Assembly (NCBI RefSeq): GCF_038957035.1
Contig: NZ_CP152412.1
Location: forward strand, 5,080,501-5,144,500
Length of the DNA: 64,000 nucleotides
Direction: 5' to 3'
Source: Bradyrhizobium sp. B097
Lineage (GTDB): Bacteria > Pseudomonadota > Alphaproteobacteria > Rhizobiales > Xanthobacteraceae
Position 1 is the stretch's first letter, and each line of letters begins with the position of its first letter. The translations under genes and the position numbers were made by a program. Positions 28,188 through 37,441 of this stretch are shown in pieces. The notes beneath the pieces were generated by a model, which was not told the DNA's origin, searched no databases, and saw nothing but the letters and a program-made list of their open reading frames with translations.

Positions 28188-29042
28188 GTGAGCGCGATTG
28201 ACGATCTGCCGCCGCTGCGCGACATCATTCGCGAGCATTCGCTGTCGGCGCGCAAATCGCTCGGCCAGAATTTCCTGCTCGATCTCAATCTCACCGCACG
28301 CATTGCCCGAGCCGCAGGCCCGCTGGAAGACTCAACCGTGATCGAGGTTGGGCCCGGCCCCGGCGGACTGACGCGCGCACTGCTTGCGATGGGCGCCAAG
28401 CGCGTCATCGCCATCGAGCGCGACGAGCGCGCCATCGATGCACTCGACTACATCGTCAAGCGCTATCCAGGCCGCATCGAGATCGTGCATGGCGACGCGC
28501 AGCACTTTGATCCACGTCCCCTGCTCGATGGCGGCAAGGCCAAGATCGTTGCCAACCTGCCCTACAACATCGCAACCCAGCTCCTGGTCGACTGGCTGTC
28601 GATCGAGCCGTGGCCGCCCTGGTACGACACCATGCTGTTGATGTTTCAGCGCGAGGTCGCCGAGCGTATCGTCGCCCATGAGGACGAGGAGGCCTATGGC
28701 AGGCTCGCGGTGCTCGCCAACTGGCGCGCCGAGACCAAGATCCTGTTCGACATTTCGCCCGCAGCCTTCGTGCCGCAGCCGAAGGTGACGTCCTCGGTGG
28801 TACGATTGATACCGCGCGCCGCGCCGGAGCCGTGCGACCGCCGCATGCTCGAGCAGGTGGCCGCCGCCGCCTTCGGCCAGCGCCGCAAGATGCTGCGCCA
28901 GAGCCTGAAGTCGCTGTCGGTCGATCCGGCGCGGCTTGCCGCCGCAGCCGAGATCGACGCGACGCGGCGCGCCGAAACCATTCCGGTCACGGGCTTTGTT
29001 GCCATGGCCAGGGAATTGGCCGATATACGGTCCACAAAATAG
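28188..29042 (+). CDS. rsmA: 16S rRNA (adenine1518-N6/adenine1519-N6) dimethyltransferase RsmA (KsgA)
   Basis: A 284-residue SAM-dependent enzyme dimethylating the two adjacent adenosines in the 3' hairpin of 16S rRNA. It has [17 protein letters not shown], the SAM motif [10 protein letters not shown], and the catalytic NLPYNIAT. The C-terminal helical domain contains [18 protein letters not shown] at 28188 follows the pdxA TAA without a gap, indicating coupled translation. It closes the lptF-rsmA run. Confidence 0.96.
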   Translation: MSAIDDLPPLRDIIREHSLSARKSLGQNFLLDLNLTARIARAAGPLEDSTVIEVGPGPGGLTRALLAMGAKRVIAIERDERAIDALDYIVKRYPGRIEIVHGDAQHFDPRPLLDGGKAKIVANLPYNIATQLLVDWLSIEPWPPWYDTMLLMFQREVAERIVAHEDEEAYGRLAVLANWRAETKILFDISPAAFVPQPKVTSSVVRLIPRAAPEPCDRRMLEQVAAAAFGQRRKMLRQSLKSLSVDPARLAAAAEIDATRRAETIPVTGFVAMARELADIRSTK

Positions 29043-29061
29043 AACATCAGGAGAAAACGTA

Positions 29062-30120
29062 ATGGCGCGAATGGTTCGCCAATCCCTCGTCAAGTTCGAT
29101 GCACCGCTGTGCGAAACCATCGTGGACACGCCCAAGCCGCAGGGACGCGAAGTGCTGGTGCGCATCGAGCGCTGCGGCCTCTGTCATTCCGATCTCCACA
29201 TCCAGGACGGTTACGCCGATCTCGGCGGCGGCAAGAGGCTCGACACCACCCGCGGCATGACGCTGCCCTTCACGCTCGGCCACGAGATCGCGGGCGTCGT
29301 CGACGAGGTCGGTCCCGATGCGCCGAAGTATCTGGTCGGAACGAAGAAGGCGGTGTTTCCCTGGATCGGCTGCGGCCAGTGCCGCGACTGTCTCGCCGGC
29401 GACGAGAATCTCTGCGCCAAGCAACGCTTCCTCGGCGTCTCGATCGACGGCGGCTTCGCCACCCACGTGCTGGTGCCCGACGCGAAATACCTGCTCGATT
29501 ATGATCCGCTGCCGGTCAATCAGGCCGCCACCCTGATGTGCTCCGGCGTCACGGCTTACGGCGCGCTGAAGCGCCTGGTTGATCGTCCGCGCCAGCGCAA
29601 TCTGCTGCTGATCGGTCTCGGCGGCGTCGGCATGATGGGCCTGTCCTTCGCGCAGGCGATGTTCAAGCAGCCGATCGCGGTTGCCGATCTCAGCCCCGCG
29701 GCGCGCGAGACCGCATTGAAGAATGGCGCGGCGGCGGCCTACGATCCCGCGGAGCCCGATGTCGTCAAGCGCATGCTGAAGGAGAGCGACGGCGGCTTCG
29801 ACGGCGTCGTCGACTTTGCCGGCAACGAGAAGTCGATGGCGTTCGCGGTGTCGACGGTCGCACGCGGCGGCAAGATTGTGGTGTCCGGCCTGATGGGCGG
29901 CCAGTTCACGCTGCCGATGGTGCAATGGGTCTACAAGCGCATGACCATCGAAGGCTTCATGGTGGGCACGCTGGCCGAGGGCCAGGAGCTGATGGCGCTC
30001 GCCCGGGCCGGCAAGATCAAGCCGACCCCGATGAAGGAAGAGCCGATGGCCGACGTCCAGAAATGGATCGAAGAGCTGCGCGCCGGCAAGGTCGTCGGAC
30101 GCATCGTCCTGAAGAACTAA
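29062..30120 (+). CDS. Zinc-dependent alcohol dehydrogenase (MDR family)
   Basis: A 352-residue medium-chain dehydrogenase. Catalytic zinc ligands are seen in ERCGLCHSDLH and LGHEIAG; the structural-zinc cluster CGQCRDCLAGDENLC is complete. The NAD(P) fold has LLLIGLGGVGMMGLSFA with an Asp (VADLS) at the end of the second strand, favouring NAD. Substrate is unknown. ATG at 29062 has a strong CAGGAG box. It lies 19 bases after rsmA but its role is unrelated, so it may be a read-through passenger. A palindromic repeat follows the stop directly. Confidence 0.9.
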   Translation: MARMVRQSLVKFDAPLCETIVDTPKPQGREVLVRIERCGLCHSDLHIQDGYADLGGGKRLDTTRGMTLPFTLGHEIAGVVDEVGPDAPKYLVGTKKAVFPWIGCGQCRDCLAGDENLCAKQRFLGVSIDGGFATHVLVPDAKYLLDYDPLPVNQAATLMCSGVTAYGALKRLVDRPRQRNLLLIGLGGVGMMGLSFAQAMFKQPIAVADLSPAARETALKNGAAAAYDPAEPDVVKRMLKESDGGFDGVVDFAGNEKSMAFAVSTVARGGKIVVSGLMGGQFTLPMVQWVYKRMTIEGFMVGTLAEGQELMALARAGKIKPTPMKEEPMADVQKWIEELRAGKVVGRIVLKN

Positions 30121-30167
30121 AGCATGATCCGGAAAAGTGCGTAGCGGTTTTCCGAAAAGATCATGCT
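30121..30167. repeat. Palindromic repeat directly after the dehydrogenase stop
   Basis: AGCATGATC (30121) and GATCATGCT (30159) are inverted ends; inside, CCGGAAAA and TTTTCCG also face each other. This short element of the AGCATGATCCGGAAAA type is, from memory, very frequent in Bradyrhizobium intergenic DNA. It begins at the base after the TAA and may be used as a terminator. Confidence 0.75.
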
Positions 30168-30419
30168 CGGACATGACGTCCCGCCGGCGGTGCGATCGCC
30201 GGCGGGACGCAATGGTCTCGCAGCAGCAACGCGAGCTCCTGCGGAACCTGACAGCGATCATTCAGCCCGCGTTCCAGCCTTCCGCCTGCCGCAATTGCGG
30301 CGCGACGCGAGCCTCAATTAAGCCCTACCCGTTCCGGATTTGCGGCGCATTGCGACCCAACTCTTTACCGAGATTGGCTGCACCAGCGTTTGCGTAAAAA
30401 AGAAATACCGGGGACGCGT

Positions 30420-31463
30420 ATGTCAAATCGTTCAGCGAAATTCGCTGCGGCGCTTGCCGTCAGCATGTTGGCTGGTGCCAACTTTACGGCCATGGCCCAG
30501 ACCGCCGCCAATACGGCGAGCACCAATACGGCGAATGCGAAGACCGCGGATAGTTGTCTGTCCGCGCCGAAGGGAACCGCGCCTGCGGGGAGCCACTGGT
30601 TCTACCACCTCGACCGCAGCACCAAGAAGCAGTGCTGGTATCTCGGTGACGCCAAGACCAAGACCGTCGCCAAGACCGCGACAGCGCAGCAGCCGCCCGC
30701 GGCCGCCGCGCCGGACACCGCGGCAACCGCCGATGCAGCGCCGCCGCAGACCCCTCCGGCGCCTCAGCCGGCGGCGATGCGCAAATCCGTCGCCGACGCG
30801 CATGCCGAATGGCCCTCGCCGCAGGCCGCAGCCCCGCCGGTCGCGAGCGCAGACACCGGTCAGTCCGGCACTGCGGCGACGACCGCCCCGGCGGCGTCGG
30901 CCGCGCCCACCGGTGCCAACGCTCAGGCGTCGGAGGTAAACGCCAGATGGCTGGATGCATCGAGCATGGCTGGAACCAACGGAACCCGGCACGCCGCAGA
31001 CCAGCCGACCGTGGTCGCACAGGCCGACGCGACGCCGCAACAGGCGGCCGCGCCGGTACCAGCCGCCCCCGTGACAGCGGAGGCGTCCACCGAGAAGTCT
31101 TCCTCCTCGACGCAGATGCTGCTGATCGTGATGATCGGCGCGCTGGCGCTGGCCGGCCTGGTCAGCGCGCTGGTGTTCCGCCTGACCCGCACGCGTACGC
31201 CGCCCTACCAGATTAGCGACGAATGGCGTGCGCCCTGGGATTCACTCCACACCGAGCCGGCGCCGCCGATGGCAGTGGTCAGCCGCGACCGTCCGCTGCG
31301 CCTGTCGGAGGCGGCCCCGCGCCGGTCGGAGACACCGGTTCCGCGCCGCACCGAGACGCCGGTTGCTCGCCGCGAGACGCCGCGCGAAGCGGATCAAACC
31401 GAGCAGGACAACAAGCAGATCGCGGCGATGCTGCAGCGGCTGGCGCGCAGCGCGGCGAACTAA
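30420..31463 (+). CDS. Hypothetical exported/membrane protein with Cys-Trp motif domain
   Basis: A 347-residue protein. Residues 1-26 form a signal peptide. A small domain at about 42-72 contains CLSAPKGTAPAGSHWFYHLD followed by KKQCWYLG, with two Cys likely to pair. A long Ala/Pro-rich linker (about 75-225) leads to one transmembrane helix (MLLIVMIGALALAGLVSALVF) and an Arg/Glu/Pro-rich tail with near repeats (RRSETPVPRRTETPVARRETP). The predicted topology is an extracytoplasmic motif domain on a stalk with a basic cytoplasmic end. ATG at 30420 has CCGGGG upstream. I recall the Cys-Trp motif in other Bradyrhizobium proteins but no function. It is convergent with gmk. Confidence 0.75.
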   Translation: MSNRSAKFAAALAVSMLAGANFTAMAQTAANTASTNTANAKTADSCLSAPKGTAPAGSHWFYHLDRSTKKQCWYLGDAKTKTVAKTATAQQPPAAAAPDTAATADAAPPQTPPAPQPAAMRKSVADAHAEWPSPQAAAPPVASADTGQSGTAATTAPAASAAPTGANAQASEVNARWLDASSMAGTNGTRHAADQPTVVAQADATPQQAAAPVPAAPVTAEASTEKSSSSTQMLLIVMIGALALAGLVSALVFRLTRTRTPPYQISDEWRAPWDSLHTEPAPPMAVVSRDRPLRLSEAAPRRSETPVPRRTETPVARRETPREADQTEQDNKQIAAMLQRLARSAAN

Positions 31464-31548
31464 AGGCCGCTCAGGAACGGATAGTGATACGTGATGGGAT
31501 CGCGTGCGATCGCATCACGATCCCGGATCGGGCCACGATTTCGGAGCG

Positions 31549-32202
31549 CTATTTCTCGAGCTGACGCTGCAGGCCGCGCACGAACTCGGTGAGGCCGGTG
31601 CGGCGCTCTCGCTTGAGACGCTCGGCCTTCAGGATCGACTGCACCTCGGCAAAGGCGTCGTCGACGTTCTGGTTGACGACGATGTAGTCATATTCCGCCC
31701 AGTGGCTCAGCTCATGGGTGGCGCGGTTCATCCGCCCGCGGATGACCTCCGCGGAATCCTGCGCACGGGTGTGCAGCCGCTTCTCGAGATCGGCGGCTGA
31801 CGGCGGCAGGATGAAAACGCTGACCACGTCGGCGCGCGCCTTCTCGCGCAACTGCTGGGTGCCCTGCCAGTCGATATCGAACAGCACATCCTCGCCGGCC
31901 GCGAGCGCGGCCTCGACCGGCGCGCGCGGCGTGCCGTAGCGGTTGTCGAACACGGTGGCCCATTCCAGCAGTTCGCCCTGCGTGGCCATCGCCTCGAACT
32001 TGGTCTTGTCGACGAAGAAATAGTCGCGGCCCTCGACTTCGCCCGGCCGCTTCGGCCGCGTGGTCGCCGACACCGACATTTTCAGACCCGGCATCCGATC
32101 GATCAGCATGCGCGACAGCGTCGTCTTGCCGGCGCCCGAGGGCGACGACAGGACGAACATCAATCCGCGCCGCTCAACGCCGTCAAAGCCCTGCGCCGTC
32201 AT
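31549..32202 (-). CDS. gmk: Guanylate kinase
   Basis: A 217-residue enzyme phosphorylating GMP to GDP. The P-loop is SSPSGAGKTT (about 19-28). GMP-binding segments SVSATTRPKRPGE and DYFFVDK are intact, as is LFDIDWQGTQQL. The C-terminus is charged. It is three bases downstream of the yicC-like gene, and this pair is widely conserved. It ends the leftward fab-mltG-yicC-gmk run. Confidence 0.96.
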   Translation of the reverse strand: MTAQGFDGVERRGLMFVLSSPSGAGKTTLSRMLIDRMPGLKMSVSATTRPKRPGEVEGRDYFFVDKTKFEAMATQGELLEWATVFDNRYGTPRAPVEAALAAGEDVLFDIDWQGTQQLREKARADVVSVFILPPSAADLEKRLHTRAQDSAEVIRGRMNRATHELSHWAEYDYIVVNQNVDDAFAEVQSILKAERLKRERRTGLTEFVRGLQRQLEK

Positions 32203-32205
32203 CGT

Positions 32206-33093
32206 TCACTCCAGATTCTGGACCTGTTCGCGGAATTGCTCGACCACGTTCTTCATTTCAAGCCCGGTATTGGTCAGCTCGACGTCGTTCGACTTCGAGC
32301 AGCAGGTGTTAACCTCGCGATTGAACTCCTGGGCGAGGAAGTCGAGCCGGCGCCCGACCGGTCCGCCCTTGCCGATCATCTCGCGCGCCTGGGCGATGTG
32401 GGAGGCGATGCGGTCGAGCTCCTCGCGGATATCGGCCTTGGTGGCGATCAGGATCGCCTCCTGGTTCAGCCGGTCGGCATCGAAGCGATCGGAGGTCTCC
32501 AGCAATGCCGCGATCTGCTCGGCAAGCCGCGTCTTGATCGCCTCGGGCTTGCGGCCGGGAGCCGTCTCGGCGCGCTTGGCGAGCCGCTCGATCTCGTCCA
32601 TCCGCTGCATCAGGATCTGGCCCAGCGCATCGCCCTCGCGGCGGCGCATCTCGACGAGGCTGCCGAGCGCCTGCTCGAACGCCTTCGCCGCCGCTTCGCG
32701 CGCCGCCTTGTCCTCGTCCTCGTCGCTGTCAGGCTCGACCACCTCGATGACGCCCTTGATACCGAGCAGTCCGTCGATGCTCGGCGCCACCGCGTCGATC
32801 CGCTGCGCGAGCTCACCCGCGACCTTCACGACCGCGGCCAGCACGTCTTCGTTGATCCGGATGGTCTGCGCCGCATCGGTGCGCTTGACGCTGAGATTGG
32901 CGTAGACCGTGCCGCGCGACAGCAACTCGCCGGCCCGCTTCTTGGCGAGGGCTTCCAGTTCGTCCCAGCCCGGCGGCAGCCGCAACCGCAGGTCAAAGCC
33001 CTTGGCGTTGACCGACTTCAGCTCCCACTCGAACGTATAGGGACCGCTCGCGCCATGGCTTCGGGCAAAGCCAGTCATGCTCGATAGCGCCAT
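32206..33093 (-). CDS. yicC: YicC/YloC-family endoribonuclease
   Basis: A 295-residue protein starting ALSSMTGFARSHG, the family start, followed by WELKSVNAKGFDLRLRLPPG and, at the C-terminus, RLDFLAQEFNREVNTCCSKS and EQFREQVQNLE (DUF1732). E. coli YicC is an endoribonuclease linked to small-RNA turnover; function here is by family. ATG at 33093 is preferred to the upstream frame extension. It sits between mltG and gmk. Confidence 0.93.
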   Translation of the reverse strand: MALSSMTGFARSHGASGPYTFEWELKSVNAKGFDLRLRLPPGWDELEALAKKRAGELLSRGTVYANLSVKRTDAAQTIRINEDVLAAVVKVAGELAQRIDAVAPSIDGLLGIKGVIEVVEPDSDEDEDKAAREAAAKAFEQALGSLVEMRRREGDALGQILMQRMDEIERLAKRAETAPGRKPEAIKTRLAEQIAALLETSDRFDADRLNQEAILIATKADIREELDRIASHIAQAREMIGKGGPVGRRLDFLAQEFNREVNTCCSKSNDVELTNTGLEMKNVVEQFREQVQNLE

Positions 33094-33221
33094 CGCGTAA
33101 ACTCTCCAACAGAAGGATATGGGGCTCACCCGGAGACGACGAGACTCGCGGGCAGCCGGTGCGACCTTAGAACGGATTCCGTGAAAGTGGAATTACGTCC
33201 ACCCTCGGCAAATGCAGAGCT

Positions 33222-33310
33222 ACGGCATGGTCCGGAAAACTGTGAAGCGGATTTCCGAAAGACTATGCTCGAACAAGAAGCTAAAGCGCGATGATCGCAT
33301 CGCGCTTTAG
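33222..33310. repeat. Degenerate GCATGRTCCGGAAAA element plus 13-bp palindrome
   Basis: The left part (GCATGGTCCGGAAAAC ... GATTTCCGAAAGAC) is a degenerate relative of the element at 30121. The right part is a perfect hairpin CTAAAGCGCGATG-ATCG-CATCGCGCTTTAG (33281-33310). The stop codon of mltG lies inside the right arm, so the hairpin may be its terminator. Confidence 0.7.
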
Positions 33311-34566
33311 CGCTGCACAACGGGCGGCGACGTGGTCTGCTGGGCTGCGCCCTGGCGACCGCTGCGCGGCGGTTTCTTCTGATTGGTGGGCTTCGGCGGC
33401 GTGGCCGCCGTGGGATTGGTGTCGGCCGCGCCGGGCACTGCTGCGGCTGGCGCCGGATCATCCGCGGGCTCGACGGTGTCGTTCTGGATCTGCTTTTCCG
33501 ACGCGCGCAGCTTGGCGACGTTCTTGGCGTGCTGGTCGTAGGTTTCGGTAAAGGCGTGTCCGCCGGTTCCGTCGGCAACGAAGAACAGGTCACGCGTGCG
33601 CGCCGGATTGGCGGTCGCCTCCAGCGAGGCCCGGCCGGGATTGGCGATCGGTCCCGGCGGCAAGCCGTCGATCACATAGGTGTTGTAGGGCGACGGCTGC
33701 GTGATCTCGCTGCGCTTGATCGGACGCCCCAGCGTTCCCTTGCCGCCCACCAATCCGTAGATGATCGTCGGGTCGGATTGCAGCTTCATCCTCTGCCGCA
33801 GGCGGTTGACGAACACGGCGGCGACACGACTGCGCTCGTCGGCGCGGCCGGTTTCCTTCTCGACGATCGAGGCCAGCGTCACCAGTTGGTCCGGCGATTT
33901 CAGCGGCGAATCGATGTTGCGGCGTTCCCAGATCTCGGCGAGCACGCGCTTCTGCGCCTGCTGCAAGCGCTGGATCACCTGGTCGCGCGTGGTGCCGCGC
34001 GGGAATTTGTAGGTCTCCGGCAACAGCGTGCCCTCGCGCGGAATCTCGCGCACCGAGCCGGTGAAGATGTCGTTGTCGGAGAGCCGCGTCACGATCTGCT
34101 CCGAGGTCAGGCCTTCCGGGATCGTGATGGCGTGCTGCACCACCTTGCCGTCGACGATGGTGGCGATGACGTCGCGCAGGCTGGCATTCTTCTGGAACGA
34201 ATATTCGCCGGGCTTGAGATCGGAGCTCGCCTTCAGCGCAAACACGCTGCCGATGAAGACCCACGGATTGACGTTGATCACGCCCTCGCGCGACAGCACA
34301 TCGGCGATGTCACGCTTGCCGGCGCGCGCGGGGATGTTGACGATCTTGTCTTCCTGCAGCGGCCCCGGCGATTCCAGCGTCTGCTTGCCGTAGTAGTAGG
34401 TGGCGCCGGCGCCGATCATCAGGATGATCAGGATGGTGAAGATGGCATTGCCGACGATCACGAAAGGATTGCGGGCACGATCCGAGCGCTTGGGCGGCGG
34501 CGGAACCTGTTCGGGCTCCAGCGCGGCACGTGGACTCCTTGGTGAAATGGGCGGCCTCTCACTCAT
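33307..34566 (-). CDS. mltG: Endolytic murein transglycosylase MltG
   Basis: A 419-residue inner-membrane protein that cuts nascent peptidoglycan strands. A cytoplasmic Pro-rich N-terminus (about 35 residues) is followed by one transmembrane helix (FVIVGNAIFTILIILMIGAG), a LysM-like part and the catalytic YceG domain with LVTLASIVEKETG (catalytic Glu), SDPTIIYGL and YNTYVIDGLPPGPIANPG. The C-terminus is a low-complexity Pro/Ala/Gln tail of about 70 residues. Location downstream of fabF is a usual rhizobial order. Confidence 0.94.
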   Translation of the reverse strand: MSERPPISPRSPRAALEPEQVPPPPKRSDRARNPFVIVGNAIFTILIILMIGAGATYYYGKQTLESPGPLQEDKIVNIPARAGKRDIADVLSREGVINVNPWVFIGSVFALKASSDLKPGEYSFQKNASLRDVIATIVDGKVVQHAITIPEGLTSEQIVTRLSDNDIFTGSVREIPREGTLLPETYKFPRGTTRDQVIQRLQQAQKRVLAEIWERRNIDSPLKSPDQLVTLASIVEKETGRADERSRVAAVFVNRLRQRMKLQSDPTIIYGLVGGKGTLGRPIKRSEITQPSPYNTYVIDGLPPGPIANPGRASLEATANPARTRDLFFVADGTGGHAFTETYDQHAKNVAKLRASEKQIQNDTVEPADDPAPAAAVPGAADTNPTAATPPKPTNQKKPPRSGRQGAAQQTTSPPVVQR

Positions 34567-34682
34567 CGATGCAAACCAATATCCTGCCGGTTGAATCGTG
34601 GCCGGACAAACCCCTGCCCTGCCAATAGCATACGCCCGCTATTAGGAGTCACCGCGGAATACGGCAAAACGGTGGACTAGTT

Positions 34683-34785
34683 CTAAAGTCCCGATCCGAT
34701 CGCATCGGAACGGGACTTTAGATTCTTATTTTGACGCGTTTTCTTCACGCGAACCGGTACCCACTTCGCTCGAAAACGCTCTAAC
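34683..34785. repeat. CTAAAGTCCCG palindrome and adjoining repeat, candidate fabF terminator
   Basis: CTAAAGTCCCG (34683) and CGGGACTTTAG (34711) are perfect 11-base arms; ATTCTTATTTT follows on the plus strand. Next comes GACGCGTTTTCTTCACGCGAA (34734), itself an inverted repeat, then ACTTCGCTCGAAAACGC. From memory both parts recur between Bradyrhizobium genes. The block separates fabF from mltG. Confidence 0.65.
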
Positions 34786-34791
34786 GACCTA

Positions 34792-36057
34792 CTAATTGGT
34801 CACGCGCTGCACGATCACGGAGGCGTTTGTGCCACCGAAACCGAAGGAATTGGACAGCGCCACATTCACGTCACGCTTGCGCGACGTGTGCGGCACAAGA
34901 TCGATCGCCGTTTGCACCGACGGATTGTCGAGATTGATGGTCGGCGGCACCACGTTATCGCGAATCGCCAGCACCGCGAAGATCGCCTCGATCGCACCGG
35001 CCGCGCCGAGCAGATGTCCGGTCGCCGACTTGGTCGACGACATCGAAACCTTCGAAGCCGCATTGCCGAGCAGACGCTCGACCGCGCCGAGTTCGATCTC
35101 GTCGCCGACCTGCGTCGAGGTGCCGTGCGCGTTGATGTAGTCGAGATCGGATGCCACGAGGCCGGCGCGCTTCAGCGCCATGCTCATGCTGCGGAAGCCG
35201 CCATTGCCGTCCGGCGGCGGCGAAGTGATGTGGAAGGCATCGCCCGACAGGCCGTAGCCGGTGACCTCGGCATAGATCTTCGCACCACGCTGTTTGGCGT
35301 GCTCGTATTCCTCGAGCACGAGGACGCCGGCACCCTCGCCCATCACGAAGCCGTCGCGATCCTTGTCGTAGGGCCGCGATGCCTTTTCCGGCGTGTCGTT
35401 GAAGCCGGTGGACAGCGCACGCGCCGCGCAGAAGCCTGCGATGCCGATGCGGGAGATCGGCGATTCGGCGCCACCTGCGAGCATCACGTCGGCGTCGCCG
35501 AGCGCGATCAGCCGCGCTGCATCGCCGACGGCGTGCGCGCCGGTCGAGCACGCCGTGACGACCGAATGATTGGGGCCCTTCAGGCCGTGCTCGATCGAGA
35601 CGTAGCCGGACGCCAGATTGATCAGGCGGCCCGGAATGAAGAAGGGAGAGACCCTGCGCGGTCCACGTTCCTTGAGCAGCACCGCAGTCTCGGCAATGCC
35701 GGTGAGGCCGCCGATGCCGGAGCCGATCATCGTGCCGGTGGCGAACTGGTCCTCGTCGGACTTCGGATGCCAGTTGGCGTCGTCGAGCGCCTGCCTGGCC
35801 GCGCACATCGCGTAGAGGATGAAGTCGTCGACCTTGCGCTGGTCCTTCGGCTCCATCCACTGATCGGGATTGAAGGTGCCGTTGGAGCCGTCGCCGCGCG
35901 GAATGTAGCAGGCGACCTGGCTCGGCAGGTCGGACACTTCGAAGGTGTCGATCTTCTTGCCGCCGCTGTCTCCGGCGAGGATGCGCGTCCAAGTTGCGTC
36001 AACACCGCAGCCGAGCGGTGTAAGCATGCCCAGCCCCGTGACGACAACTCGTCTCAT
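34792..36057 (-). CDS. fabF: Beta-ketoacyl-ACP synthase II
   Basis: A 421-residue condensing enzyme of fatty-acid elongation. The catalytic Cys is in VTACSTGAHAVGDA and the two His are in NAHGTSTQVGD and SATGHLLGAAG. The start MRRVVVTGLGMLTPLG is standard, with ATG at 36057. It lies about 95 bases after acpP in the leftward fab cluster. A slightly long Lys/Asp segment near residue 65 is common in rhizobial FabF. Confidence 0.95.
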   Translation of the reverse strand: MRRVVVTGLGMLTPLGCGVDATWTRILAGDSGGKKIDTFEVSDLPSQVACYIPRGDGSNGTFNPDQWMEPKDQRKVDDFILYAMCAARQALDDANWHPKSDEDQFATGTMIGSGIGGLTGIAETAVLLKERGPRRVSPFFIPGRLINLASGYVSIEHGLKGPNHSVVTACSTGAHAVGDAARLIALGDADVMLAGGAESPISRIGIAGFCAARALSTGFNDTPEKASRPYDKDRDGFVMGEGAGVLVLEEYEHAKQRGAKIYAEVTGYGLSGDAFHITSPPPDGNGGFRSMSMALKRAGLVASDLDYINAHGTSTQVGDEIELGAVERLLGNAASKVSMSSTKSATGHLLGAAGAIEAIFAVLAIRDNVVPPTINLDNPSVQTAIDLVPHTSRKRDVNVALSNSFGFGGTNASVIVQRVTN

Positions 36058-36153
36058 TTCCACGTCTCCGGCCGGCAATGCGCGGCTAATAATAAGAAGC
36101 CGGGGGACCGCTCGAACACGGTCCGTCCGGCCCCGTCAACTTCGCGATCGGCG

Positions 36154-36393
36154 TCAGCTCTTCGCGTTCTTCTCAAGAAACTTGGTCGCGTCGCCCACGG
36201 TCAGAATCGTTTCCGCCGCGTCGTCGGGAATCTCGCAACCGAATTCTTCTTCGAAAGCCATCACGAGCTCGACGGTGTCGAGGCTGTCGGCGCCGAGGTC
36301 ATCGATGAAGCTCGCGCTATCGACCACCTTCTCGGGTTCGACACCAAGGTGCTCGACCACAATCTTCTTAACCCGCTCGCCAATCTCACTCAT
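36154..36393 (-). CDS. acpP: Acyl carrier protein
   Basis: A 79-residue acidic protein with the phosphopantetheine site [16 protein letters not shown] (Ser37). It carries acyl intermediates of fatty-acid synthesis. Neighbours are fabG upstream and fabF downstream, as in most proteobacteria. There is a gap of about 290 bases to fabG in which no gene is seen, which may hold an extra promoter for this highly expressed gene. Confidence 0.97.
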   Translation of the reverse strand: MSEIGERVKKIVVEHLGVEPEKVVDSASFIDDLGADSLDTVELVMAFEEEFGCEIPDDAAETILTVGDATKFLEKNAKS

Positions 36394-36682
36394 CGTTCAA
36401 CCTCGTTGTTCCATTGGACCCGACCCCAAGACGATACGAGCCATCGTGGTCGTCTCGATTACTCAGTCGCGCATAGTCTTGATTCGGCCCGGTCGTAGCC
36501 GACTAAAGCCCCGGCGAACGGCAGGCGTCGCCACGCCAATATACAGGGTTTCAAAATCCTGCAATGGCGTTCTTTGCCCATCCATGGGGGGTTCAGCTAT
36601 CATACTTCCCAAGCCTTGACTACACGCCTGAACCGGCTCCCGAAAACGGCTTTTCGCCGCATTGCGAGAGCCAGCAACCAGC

Positions 36683-37420
36683 TCAAATCATAGCCATGCC
36701 GCCGTTGACGTGAATCGTCTGTCCGGTGACGTAGGCGGCCTCGTTCGAGGCCAGATAGACCGCTGCCGCAGCGATATCCTCGGGCGTTCCGAGCCGCGCC
36801 GCAGGAACCTTCGCCAGGATGGTTTCGCGCTGCTTGTCGTTGAGCGCATCCGTCATCGGCGTCTTGATGAAGCCCGGCGCGATGCAGTTCGCGGTCACGC
36901 CGCGCTTGGCGTATTCGGCGCCCAGCGTCTTGATCAGGCCGATGATGCCGGCCTTCGACGCGGTGTAGTTGCCCTGCCCCGGATTGCCGGTGACGCCGAC
37001 GATCGAGGTGATCGCGATGATGCGGCCGAAGCGCTTGCGCATCATCAGTTTGGTCGCCGCGCGCGCCAGGCGGAATGTCGCGGTCAGGTTGACCGCAATC
37101 ACGTCGTCCCAATCCTCGTCACGCAACTGCACGAACAGGTTGTCGCGGGTGATGCCGGCATTCGCGATCAGGATGTCGACCTGCCCCATCGCAGCTTCCG
37201 CCGCCGGCACCAGCGCCTCGACGTCATCCTTGCTGGAGAGATTGCACGGCAGCACATGAACGCGCTCGCCGAGCTTGGCCGCGAAGCCGTCCAGCACCTC
37301 GCGCCGCGTCCCCGAAATCGCCACCGTCGCGCCCTGCGCATGCAGCGCCTGCGCGATCGCGCCGCCGATGCCGCCGGTTGCACCCGTCACGAGCGCCGTC
37401 TTGCCAGTCAGATCAAACAT
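36683..37420 (-). CDS. fabG: 3-oxoacyl-ACP reductase FabG
   Basis: A 245-residue NADPH-dependent short-chain dehydrogenase. The cofactor motif is TGATGGIGGAIA, NAG occurs in ILIANAGIT, and the catalytic Ser-Tyr-Lys is in ITSIVGVTG and GNYTASKAG. The C-terminal GQTIHVNGGMAMI is the FabG end. It is 21 bases downstream of fabD, in the same operon. Confidence 0.95.
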   Translation of the reverse strand: MFDLTGKTALVTGATGGIGGAIAQALHAQGATVAISGTRREVLDGFAAKLGERVHVLPCNLSSKDDVEALVPAAEAAMGQVDILIANAGITRDNLFVQLRDEDWDDVIAVNLTATFRLARAATKLMMRKRFGRIIAITSIVGVTGNPGQGNYTASKAGIIGLIKTLGAEYAKRGVTANCIAPGFIKTPMTDALNDKQRETILAKVPAARLGTPEDIAAAAVYLASNEAAYVTGQTIHVNGGMAMI

Positions 37421-37441
37421 CGAATTCTCCTTCCGGCTGCA

